A DNA stretch of 64,000 nucleotides. Source: Tanytarsus gracilentus. Taxonomy: Eukaryota; Arthropoda; Insecta; Diptera; Chironomidae. Under the pieces are notes generated by a model. The model was not told where the DNA came from. It was given only the letters and a program-made list of their open reading frames with translations, and searched no databases. Each line of letters starts with the position of its first letter. Position 1 is the stretch's first letter. The DNA is taken from contig JAXRKN010000044.1 in NCBI GenBank assembly GCA_038502055.1, positions 6,332,501-6,396,500 on the forward strand. The letters run 5' to 3'. Of this stretch, positions 25,985 through 38,455 are shown in pieces. The translations under genes and the position numbers were made by a program.

Positions 25985-26575
25985 TATTTTATGTCAAATA
26001 ATTTAACATAAAATTCACATAAATTTGACGTAAAATTTATATAAAATATTTTATGTCAAATAATTTAAATAAAATTTACATCAAATTTGACGTAAAATTG
26101 ATATAAAATATTTATGTCAAATAATTTAACATAAAATTTACATCAAATTTGAGTAAAATTGATATAAAATATTTTCGTCAAATAATTAAATACAATTTAC
26201 ATCAAATTTGACGTAAAATTTATATAAAATATTTTATGTCAAATAATTTAAATAAAATTTACATCACATTTGACGTAAAATTGATATAAAATATTTTATG
26301 TAAATAATTTAACATAAAATTTACATCAAATGTGACGTAAAATTGATATAAAATATTTTACGTCAAATAATTACCATACCATTTACATCAAATTGAGTAA
26401 AATTGATATAAAATATTTTCGTAAATAATTAAATAAATTTACATCAAATTCGAGTAAAATTGATATAAAATATTTAAGAAAAAATTTAACATCAAATTTG
26501 AGTAAAATATAAAATATTTTAGTCAAATAATTTAACATAAAATTTAATCACATTTGAGTAAAATTTATGTAAAAT
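25985..26575 (+). repeat. Tandem array of about 60-62-bp units inside copy A
   Basis: About ten units begin TGTCAAATAATTTAACATAA, continue with TTTACATCAAATTTGACG and close with TTGATATAAAATATTTT. Unit length falls from about 62 to about 45 bp toward the right as small deletions accumulate; many lose the central ACGT so that GACGTAAAAT becomes GAGTAAAAT. The array forms most of the left arm of the foldback-like element. Confidence 0.75.
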
Positions 26576-27507
26576 AATTTTAGTACAAATTTGAGTCTTA
26601 TCGTCACTTTTTTTGAGTAAATTTTATATAAATTTTCATAAATTTTATGTAAAAATTTTCATTAAAATTTACATAAATTTCATCTTTTTAGTTTAAATTT
26701 AATGTAAAATTCACGTCAAAAATTTATTTTTGAAAAACGTATACAAAATTTTACGTAAAATTTATGTCAAATAATTTAATATAATATTTACATCAAATTT
26801 GACGTAAAATTTATGTAAAATAATTTTACGTACAAATTTGACGTTTATCGTCACTTTTTTTGATGTCAAATTTTATATAAAATTTACATAAATTTAACGT
26901 CAAAAATTAATGTTAAAATTAATCATCAAATTTACGACCAAATTAAATGTAAAATTGAAGTCAAAAAAATACTTTAAAAAATCTAAGTTAAATTCATATA
27001 AAATAATTTACGTAAAAAAATTTAACATAAAATTTACATCAAATTTGACGTAAATTTTATATAAAACAATTAAGGTCAACCATTTTGCGTTAAAACTCGA
27101 AACAATTTATGTAATTTTTATAATTTGACATTTTCCTAAATTTTAGTGTTAAATAATGTATGTCAAAATAGTTTTGTTTCTTGATTATGAGTCGTTTTGG
27201 TAGTGTTGATAATTTTTTTCTAAAATGCGTAATCCGAAAAAATATTGTTTTAAATTTCTAAATCCTTATTTTTTGTAATTGGTCATTATAATAGATCAAT
27301 ATTTCGTTAAATTTTTAAATAAAGATTAAATAGAAGGTTAATTTGTGAAAATATTTCAAGGAAAACGCTTTTTGTTAAAAATATTATAAAAAAAATTTTT
27401 TTTTATTAAATAATGATAGTAGAAAAATTAAAAATAAAAAAAAATATAGAAGAATTATAAAGTATAATATGTAAAATGGTTTTTTATTTTGATAAATAAA
27501 TAATAAA

Positions 27508-27686
27508 GTTGTGGAGTTTTATACAAATTTCTCCTCAGAAGAAGGGTTGATCTGAAGACGGGTAAGCAAAAAATAAGTTTAAGTTTCTAATAAATATTCC
27601 TCCTTCATTACAGAGCAAAAAACAACCAAGTTCCCAGACCTGATGTAGCAAAAATCTTAATTAAATTAAGTGTTCCACAAAAGTGG
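27508..27686 (+). repeat. Core shared with the element at 57784-57955 (copy A)
   Basis: This stretch aligns with 57784-57955 along its whole length: GGGTAAG, then an AAATAAG..GTTTCTAA block, ATATT.CTCCTT, AGAGCAAAAAA, GACCTGAT.TAG, TTAATTAAATTAAG and CACAAAAGTGG. The position equivalent to the B box in the other copy is degenerate here. No coding potential. Confidence 0.7.
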
Positions 27687-27988
27687 AAAATAAAATTTGA
27701 CCTAAAATTTACGTAAAAATTATGTGAAAAAATTAATGTAATTTTTTTTAAAGTAAATTTTTGACGTCAATTTTACATAAAATTTTTGACGTAAAAAGTA
27801 CGTGAATTTGACATCAAAAATTTGACGTAAAATGTATGTAAATTTTACATCAAAAAATTTGACGTAAAATTAATGTAAATTTTACATAAAATTTGACGTC
27901 AAAAAAAGTGACGATAAGACGTCAAATTTGTACGTCAAAAAATTTACGTAAAATTTATGTAAATTTGAGTCAAAAATTGTTCTGTGGG

Positions 27989-30961
27989 AATCCTTTTTTT
28001 GTGTAAGCTTTCATTAAAAAAAATTCTAATTTTTCTCAATTCAAAAATTATTCATGAAACTTTCACAAAAAGTTTTCAGACATAAAAAAATCTCCAGCAA
28101 AAGTCATGAAAGAAAATTTAAATTTTTGATTTCATAATTCGTATTCATAATGTTAAAGTGTCACACGGTGAAAAATGGAGCGAAAGAGAAACGAAAAACT
28201 TTAATTAATTGCGTCAATTAGTCTCCTTTTCATGACTTAAGAGTCTACTGCATGGTGCTTGAGAGATTAATTAAGGCGATTGTTCTTTGCTGCAGCAGAA
28301 CTTTTTTTTTGATCTTTCAGCTCTCTAATTGCGCCATGAATTTCACTCTCTCCCATTTCACCAGTTCCAGTTTTTCGTTGCTTCTCTTAAAAATGAAAAG
28401 GCATCAAGATGCGACAGCATCTGTTTGTATCATAAAGCAGGAAAAATGTGCTCGTGGTGCTTTAAATAAAAATAAAAATAAGCTTGTTGGAAAAAAATGA
28501 GCGTGTGGTGGATGAACATTATCCATCTCTCTCACTCAAAAGCGGATTAATTTCGTTTGGGTAAAAAGCTCTCTTTTATGCTATGCTTCATTCTGTTTGA
28601 TTTAATAAACCCCTTTTTTGCCAGCAACACAGAGAGCAAAAGCGGGTTGTTGTAGTTCATTATGTAACACAGTCAAAATTTATTTGCCGCAACATGGCAA
28701 AAGTTTCATTAACGTTTTCGAGTTTGAAATTTCATTTGAATGCAATTATCTTACTTGGACTGTTAATGAAGTCGGTAAAGAAATTTTCAATTTTACCTAA
28801 TGGAAATTTATTTCTGTAAAATTGATGAGAATTTAGAATTTTTTTGCTTAATCCATTTTTTATTAGCTTTTAAATTCATTTCGCTAATAATTTTTTTGTT
28901 TAGTTGAAAAAAATTCTAAAAGTACTTTCGGACATTCTCTCCCAGACCATTTTAATCGTCTGTTGACATTTTGGATTTTCCCTCGACCAGCTTAAATTTT
29001 ACAACCAGTTAATATTTTTCGCGTATGACTGAATGTTGAATGTGAAACAAAAATAAATAAATAATTTTTTTATGCTCGCATGGCAAATGGTTAAGCTTGT
29101 CATTTTTTCAACTCTCCTCAAAAAAACAGCGAGCAAAAATACAGTTGAAAAGAGGCGATTTACCATTGTTTTTATGTTGCATCATTTCGGATTATCTCTC
29201 ATGCAAATGTCCGCAATTTTAACGCAGAATTTTTTTAGCGATGATGCGAGCAAAATTTTATTTTTGGAATAAAAATTGAGTTTTATGGATTTAAAGGTGT
29301 TGACAAATTTTTTAAAACTTCGAAAAAATCTCAAATAATTTTTTTGAAATCAATCAAATTACTTATCATTAAATATGCAGATTGCGCTCTCTTAAACCAT
29401 CTCAGCACTTTTCATGTCACCCTCGTATCTTTTCAAACAAATAAAAGCAAACTAAATTGTACTTTCTGATGTTATTTCAATGATGGGTAAAAGAGATCGA
29501 GTTTAGTGTGGTGGAAAAGAAGAAAAGGGATCCATTTTCATTCTGTAAACACTTGATGTATCCAATTCAATTGTGTGAATAGTGTGAGGGAGAAAGTGAA
29601 TAAAATGAATGAAAGAAAGATGAACTTTCACAAAGAGGGGAGAAAATTTAATAAAAAGTTTATGAAAATTTGAAATATTTTTTTTTCTTTACATTTTTAT
29701 AAAAAAATAAATCATTTGTAAATATTTTGTATTCCACCCCTGATCTCTTTCAAGTTGGAAATATTATAGGCCCAATATTGATGTTTATGTGTTGGCGGAT
29801 TTCATTTTCCCACACTTTTTACATGCATGTGGCATGGCAATAGAAAAGATAGACACTAAATGGGCAAAGCTTATAGAGATGATGATTTGTCATCATCATC
29901 TTTTCTCTGTGAGGCACTCTCTCAATGTAAATGAATGAAAATCCTAAAAATGGTCGTGCTATTAAATCGATTTTTTATTAAAATTGTTATGGGTCTGCTG
30001 AAGAGAAATCATCGAACGGAAGGATGAGAAAAGAAAGCGAGAAGAGGAAATATTTTGTCAATCTTGCAATAAAAAGTTTTTGAGGGTGCTGAAATTTAAA
30101 TAACGTTAAATATTATCAATAAATTGGGTAATAGAAATTAAATAATTTTAATCAAAGGGTGAGACACTCGTTGAAATAAAATGACGGTGTATCAGTTTTG
30201 GATTTTTAAATTAATTTCGTTAATTTAATTGAATTTTTTTTCACAGAATCTTGTTCAGCATTGAATTTGATTCTAAAGCTCAAACTTAACTTTAGTCACG
30301 ATCATATGAAAAATATTTTTCATTAAATCAAACCTAAAAAGATTTTTCCCATCTTATAAGAAAAATTGCAACAAAATCAAAAAATCATTTGTAATTTAAT
30401 GTCGAACAGAAAAAAATTGCAAGGTTTCAGCAAAAAAAATCTCTTGTAATAAATTTTTTGCGAATGTACCGAAAACCTCAGCAGAAAAATAAGAAATCAG
30501 AATTTCTCAAAACTCAATCAATTTTTGAGATCGTTACGGATATTAAAATTTTCCTCTTGTGGCTTCAAAAAAAACGATGAGAGAAAATTTTACCCTGCAC
30601 ATGTACGAAAAATTTTATGAGACGAGAAAAGGAAGAGGAAGAATCAAATTTGAACTGGTTCATTTAAAAATCTGTCTGAGTCTTCAATCTCAGTCTTTTC
30701 ACTCGGCTGTGGTGGTATGTGCGGCAGAGGACTCTTCCTTTAATTCTTTTTTATCCCTTTTCGCTTCGAGACAATCAAAATGAACAGCAGACAATAAAAT
30801 ATTATGCATATGACAACAATAAACCCTTGGGAAAAAAGAGAAATCAAGCTCGCTTTATGATATCCTCGATGTCGGACGAGTTCAATCATACAACATTTAT
30901 TTGGATCTGATAAATATTTCTTAAAATTCGAGTTGGACATTTACTAATTTTCATATTTTTT
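27989..30961. other. AT-rich non-coding region
   Basis: No gene supported. The frames at 28252-28500 and 30559-30910 are short and show no family resemblance. GAGA/CTCTC tracts are scattered at 28160-28560 and 29560-30060. Confidence 0.4.
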
Positions 30962-31655
30962 TCCTGGGAAATTCCCAAATCCTGAAAAATTCCCAACACC
31001 TGGGAAATTCCCAACTCCTGGGAAATTCCCAACACCTGGGAAATTCCCAACACCTGGGAAATTCCCAACTCCTGGGAAATTCCCAATACCTGGGAAATTC
31101 CCAACTCCTGGGAAATTCCCAACACCTGGGAAATTCCCAACTCCTGGGAAATTCCCAACACCTGGGAAATTCCCAACTCCTGGAAAATTCCCAACACCTG
31201 GGAAATTCCCAACTCCTGGGAAATTCCCAACTCCTGGGAAATTCCCAACACCTGGGAAATTCCCAACTCCTGGGAAATTCCCAACTCCTGGGAAATTCCC
31301 AACTCCTGGGAAATTCCCAACTCCTGGGAAATTCCCAACTCCTGGGAAATTCCCAACACCTGGGAAATTCCCAACACCTGGGAAATTCCCAAATCCTGGG
31401 AAATTCCCAACACCTGGGACATTCCCAACTCCTGGGAAATTCCCAACACCTGGGAAATTCCCAACTCCTGGGAAATTCCCAACTCCTGGAAAATTCCCAA
31501 CACCTGGGAAATTCCCAACACCTGGGAAATTCCCAACACCTGGGAAATTCCCAACTCCTGGGAAATTCCCAACACCTGGGAAATTCCCAACACCTGGGAA
31601 ATTCCCAACACCTGGGAAATTCCCAACACCTGGGAAATTCCCAACTCCTGGAAAT
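30962..31655. repeat. 18-bp minisatellite, about 38 units
   Basis: The unit is CCTGGGAAATTCCCAACA, with the main variant CCTGGGAAATTCCCAACT; a few units have AAAATT or GACATT. The units stay in register for nearly 700 bp with very little divergence, implying recent expansion or homogenisation. Each intact unit contains GGGAAATTCC, a perfect match to the Rel/NF-kappaB consensus GGGRNWYYCC. Because 18 is a multiple of 3 the array is open in several frames; the 252-codon minus-strand frame (GISQVL/GISQEL repeats) is a by-product and not called as a gene. Confidence 0.95.
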
Positions 31656-32816
<1,161 letters not shown>

Positions 32817-35800
32817 CAAATGAGATACGTACGAATTTTTTTTGCAGGTACCTTAATTTATTTTTTCATACTTTGAAACACTTGAGCTTTTCACACATTC
32901 ATTTTTGCACCGGATGCGGAGTGAAAGAAAGAAAATTTAATTCCATTTAAGAAGAAAAATGCATTGAGAGCTGAGATAAGTGCAAAGCATTTTTCCTTAT
33001 CTCGAGATGAATGCAAATTGCAATATAATGCAAGATTGTTTTTCAAGTGTTTAAGTCAAGTCGGCATCATCTTACTCTTAATTCATTTTCATTCTTCTCT
33101 CGCTCTTCAAGCTTAACAGCAACTCTGAAAATGTTAAACTTGCTGGTGCATCATGGAAATGAAATTTTCATTAATAATTTCTTGAAGTTGCAGCTGCAGT
33201 CAAGTGTTTAAGTTTCTTTATGAGATTTTCAAGAGAATTTTTTAGCTCTCATTTACTATCGTCAGGGAATTCACTTCGAGTGGTGTGCAATCAAGGGATG
33301 AAGAAATTTTAAAATTTAATCAACTTTTTTTAAATAAACCTTCAGTGTTTTAAATTTTTTTAAAACTTTTATAATTTTCCCACCCTAATTTTTTCAAACC
33401 GACATCTTTAAACGCTAATAAAAATCAAGGAAAAAGCTGGAACGCTTCATCTGTCTAAGCCAAGAGAGATGAGGATGATTTGACAGATGTTTTTAAGAGG
33501 AAAGAGATAAAGATGGTAAAAAATCGCATTATCTTCCACATTGCAGCATTCATTTCCATCTCATTCATTCCTTCATTAAGACGATAGAGAAGAAAAAAAT
33601 GAGCTTTTCAGAAGATAATTATTGGGAATGATTTTCAAAGCTGAAAAGAACATAAAAGCAATTTGATGTTGAAAAGCGTTTTGTAATGCATGACTGTGAG
33701 ACTTTTTTTTATAATTTAGCGACTCATGTTGTTATTCGGGGTCTTCATAAAAAGCGACAGATTTGTTTTGTCATTTTAAGGACATGATTTTATTTTACGG
33801 TATCTTAAGGCGATTATGGAGTCAGTGGGCAGGGATTTGGATTTAATATAATCTGCACGAGAATTTTTATGTAATTTGAAAAATTAGAAAACGTTGGAAA
33901 AATTTAAATTTCTTCAATCCAGAAAAATTTAAAAATCAAGAAATTAAAGTCAGATCTAAATTTATATTCTTTTCACCTTGAATTTACATCATTTCCGCTA
34001 TAATTTCAAATTAAAGTCATAACATAAATCCTCCATATCTAGTTGATATATCAGATTTCCATAAAACGCAGAGCGAATGTTCATCTCCATTTATATTCAC
34101 GCCATAAAACTTTTAGTTATAATCCCACACAATTTTATGTATGCGAAATGTGATAAGCTCCACACATATATACCGGAGTTGACGTGATTTAATAAATTGA
34201 AAATAAAAAAAAGTTTTTTTCACACTCGTAAAAAATCTTTTCGACCGTAAAATATTACTAAAATTCATGCGAATGCGTTAAAAAATATTTATTCAATTAT
34301 CTCAAAATAAAAAATTTATGTCAGTTGTGTGAAAGTGTTAAGGGGATGGCGAGTAAATAATTTTTGATAATTTATAGAAAAATTTGAGAGTTTCCATTTA
34401 AAAATAATTTTTCAAAATTTAAATTTTTCAAATACGTTAATTTTTTTATCCAGCCATTAATTCCCACGACTCAACCTTCTGCCGTATTTTTACATTAATT
34501 TCAATATTAAAAGAATCGTAAATCGAATAAGAGTCAAAATTATTAATTGTCAAGCGCATTCGATCACGTTTCGACCAGCGGATGGTTAAAATCGTGCAAA
34601 ATCTGCAGATTTTATAGATTAATGGCAGCACGCAAAATATAATGCATTAAAAAAGCTCAATTGCGAGTGAGACGGCCTTTTTTTATAACATTGAACTGTA
34701 TTTATCACACTCACACCTAGCTGACGATAATCCGCAATGCAATGTGAATATATTTCCGAAAGAATAAATCAATATCAATTGTTCGAAATTGCATCGAGTG
34801 CATAATTTATGAAAATTGATATTTGTGCAGCAGGCAGGCATTGACTGCATGTATATACGCATGTGAATATCTCGCGAGTGAAAGGGTTGAAGCTCTTAAG
34901 GTCACGGTTGATTTTTTAAGATAATTTTTGAAATTATAAAAATCATTATAATTTTGAAATTTTCTGATAATTGTGAAAAATGGCCATCCCTCGCTCGCTG
35001 GCGATTTCGAGTCACTGCAAGTGAATTATTGAAGGCTCAGGCAACAGCCCATGATGTGAAAAAGATTTATAATTTATTTGCGCTCCACACAATACAAACA
35101 ATTATTTTTTATATTTACCATATGCACTGCCCTTCTCTTTAAATGTGTGCACTATGCTGCCAATGTGAAATTGTCTGTTGATTCAAACTTTACGGTCATT
35201 AATATTGAAGTGAAAATCGATTGATAAATGGCATTGGAGCTGATAGTTTATGATATCGAGATGTTGCAAAAGATTTATGGTCTTTTTTTTGTTGGTGTGC
35301 GTTTTGTGTTCAGGTTCAAGCCTGAATTTAATCGCTATCGGGAGCTTTTCAATTCTGTGAGTGATACGACAAAAAAAAATCAAACATAAAATAAATTTAA
35401 GGAGTCTGTAAAAGTGAGAGAATGTTTTTTAAGCTTTAAATTTCATTATTCAAACCTTAATGTAATTTTAAGCGTTTTCCATTGTTTTCTTTTCGACATC
35501 AACCCAAACTAATAAAACAAAAGTTTCGTAACCACAAAATTTACACATGAAAAATTTACTCATTTAAATTTCAATTGTTCAACGCGCTTAAAATTTTCCT
35601 CGAAATATGAGCTGCGAGGATTAACATGGAGAAGCTTTTTTCCTGACCGTAAATTATCTCCATATGCAGAAAAAATTAAAACTCAAGCTAATCGTATCAG
35701 TTGACGAGAAATAATGGGGAAATAACTTTTAGCTTTAAAGCTTCAGAGAAAATTTTAAAATTATTCTGTTCAAACTTAATTTACGAATGAAAATATTTTT

Positions 35801-38259
35801 CTAAAAATTTAAAGTTTCTCATCCCTTGACTTAAAAGTTTCATTCAACATTTTCAATTCATTTTCGCTCTCATTCACTTGAATTAAAAATTCTGAAAAGC
35901 TGATTGAAATGTGAAATGCGACATTTGTTGTATGCCGAAAATTGCATTAGCACATTTAATGTTGCACAAAACCCGAATAAAAAGCGACGACATAAAATTA
36001 ACTACAAATTGCAATGAATTATTTTAACATAAAATTTTAAATGTTGAAACTTTTCTCTGCCTGCATAAGCCCAACTAATTTGAAGCATGAGGAGAGCTGA
36101 ATGCATTCACATTTTGTTTGATGAATTATTAAGACAAAAAATGGCAAATGGAAAAGCCTCATTTGCGTCTCGTTTGATGTTGATAGAGAATTGTAAAAAA
36201 AGTAATGTTGAAAAATCAAAAAGAGAAATTCTAATGAATTCTTTTTCATTCATGAAAAACTCCGCTATTATGAAGCGAGGTAAAAAACATCAAAGCGAAA
36301 TTTTTTTAATGAGTTGTTAACATATGTTTACTTTTTTTGAGGTTAATTGGAGTTTTTCAAATGTCATGTTTGCTCAAATGTACATCAAATTGACTCTCTC
36401 GCTGCCATTTCACATTCATAATGATTTTTAATTTTTTATCTCTTTTAAGTTGATCTCTGTGGATGCGCAACGTTTACGTTTGTTAATTTAATGTTGGTTA
36501 AATACGAAAAAATTTCTTGCAAATGAGGTGAAATTTTTGAGAATTTTAAAATTTCAATTTAAAGGTTTTGTGCTGAAGGTGGGAAATATTAATAAAGAAA
36601 AATATTTACCTCATGTCTGACTCCTACAATGTTACTGAAGAAACTCTTTTCTCAATCTTTATCGAAAAATCTTTTACACTTTAATTAAATTAAATTTTCT
36701 CGTCTATCAGTTTCCATCTTTTTCCCTTCATTCTCATTTAGAGCAGCAATTGTAAGATAAAAACAATCTACTTTCTTTTATTACCGGCGAAAGCACAAAG
36801 TCTTCGTTGCAATTGTGTTGGATATTGATAGCTAAACTATAAGTTTGAGTTTCCCATTTGGCATTGTCAATAGTTTCCACTCAGAGTGAGATCGAGTTTG
36901 CTTCTTTTGTTATGAAATCAAACAGGAAGTTTGTCTTTTCCCACTCAAGATGGGAAAAATTGAAACAATTGAGACCGGAAGACGACGAAAGTGCACAATT
37001 CAATGGCATTCTTGTGAAATGAATCTTTTGTGTGTTTGAGTTAAAAAAAGGAATTGCTAGAGCATGTTCAGTTGGTGCTGTTTTGAGATTAGAAGATAAA
37101 ATGTTTTTGTCAGAGTTGGTGTGGTGCTCGAAAGTTGTTTAACCTGAACGTGAAATAAAATCGATTAAAATAAACTTTCAAGACTTTTTTAATTTTCGAA
37201 TTAAAATTTTCCACTTTTAGAGAAAAATTTAACTGAAATTTCTGTTTCAAGTTTGAATTAAATTGAATTATTTGCTCAATCTTCTGAACTATCTTCGCCT
37301 CAATTAGCATTTCTCAAAATTTTCCACTTTAAACAAATACAAAAGCTCAAATTTCTCGTCATTCAAGTGTCTCTCAACTAATTGACACAAAATAATTAAG
37401 AGACAATTTTATAATGAATATATCAATAGACCGAAATCCTTATCATCAACACCTCAGTGATGAACTTTATGAGAAACCTGTGCGCTTTGAAGAGCAACAA
37501 TGAATTAATTGAGGAAATTAAATAGATCTCAGTTCGATGTGAAATTTCATGAGCTTTTAGTCAACAAAAGACATCACAGACATTAACCCAATTCTCATCA
37601 TCATTATCGTGCGATTGTTTCTTCAACGAGACAATAATTGATGAGACAATATTGTGCAACTTCATTGTGGAGAAGCAATGCAATAATGGTTTACTTTTTG
37701 CCTATTTTTTGGGTTTTTCTTGTGGTTTTTACATTAACAAAAATCAGGTTGTATTTTTTCTTCATAGAAATTTTGATATATTACATGTACTATCCAGCAT
37801 TCATAGTTATGGAGCAGTCTGCTCTCAAACCTGAAAAAGTAAGTCTTAAAATTTCTGAAAATTTTCGAAGATTCCAGAGAGGTATTTTTGATTTTGCCAT
37901 AACTTTTGATTCTTTTAAGATAAATATCTGACTTGTTTGCATGTTGTAGATGAAGAACATTGACAATTTTTCAAAAAATTATAAATTTTTTTATTTGTAG
38001 GAAGTGCTTAATATCCTCAAAAGAATTTAATTTCATAACTTAATCTCATTTAATAGTTTTATAAATTTTATTTGGGATTTAGAATAAGCAATTCGGTGTT
38101 TTATCACTTTCAGTTAAAAATTTTTGAGTATGTATACTCAAGAAGTGCCAATAGGTGCAAAATTAAAAATCGCTTATTTCTATTTAAGTATATCATAGTG
38201 AAATTAGTGTAAAAAGTTAGTATAAAAAATTTGAAAAAATATTAAAACAATTAAATAAT
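32817..38259. other. AT-rich non-coding region
   Basis: No exon chain or recognisable protein found on either strand. GAGA/CTCTC words recur. Short frames (34954-35142, 36087-36320, 37638-37931) have no splice context. Confidence 0.4.
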
Positions 38260-38455
38260 GTATGGGCAAATTGTCTGTGGGCAAAAAATATAGGGTCAAT
38301 TTGTCCATGGTCAAATGAGGGCAAAATTTGAAAAATATGTGGGCATGGTCAAATCTGTGGGCAAATTGCCCCGGACAAATTGACCCTATATTTTTTTTGC
38401 CCTTGCCCACGGATTTTGAGTGAGGGCAAAATGTCACAGGGGCAAAATGTCCTAA
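38260..38455. mobile_element. Inverted-repeat element built of GGGCAAAATGTCC-like words
   Basis: An arm at 38277-38306 (GTGGGCAAAAAATATAGGG, then TCAATTTGTCC) returns inverted at 38373-38410, with one small insertion. Around and between the arms the word GGGCAAA(A/T)TGTC recurs in both orientations at least six times. The right side ends GGGGCAAAATGTCCTAACCCCC. This looks like one end, or a collapsed copy, of a small DNA element; no target duplication was located. Confidence 0.5.

Larger units (their letters stand above)
25821..27988 (+). mobile_element. Foldback-like element with subrepeat arms and tRNA-SINE-related core (copy A)
   Basis: The element starts CCCACAAAAC (25821) and ends GTTCTGTGGG (27988), an imperfect inverted pair. 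Between them are two arms made of short subrepeats around TTTGACGTAAAATTTA, in opposite orientation on the two sides. A diagnostic block (TTATCGTCACTTTTTTTGA) occurs near 26600 and 26845 and, reversed, near 27900-27925. A core at 27508-27686 matches a second locus at 57784-57955. No long frame is present. A target duplication was not found. The layout resembles a foldback element carrying a short-retroposon-like core; the family is not recognised. Confidence 0.65.

Noticed and set aside
30886..31644. 252-codon minus-strand frame of GISQVL/GISQEL repeats
   Set aside because: It is the 18-bp minisatellite read in frame; a unit length divisible by three keeps frames open automatically. No promoter, splice or polyadenylation context.
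30962..31655. CRISPR-like array
   Set aside because: There are no unique spacers; units abut directly and differ by one or two bases, and the host is a eukaryote.
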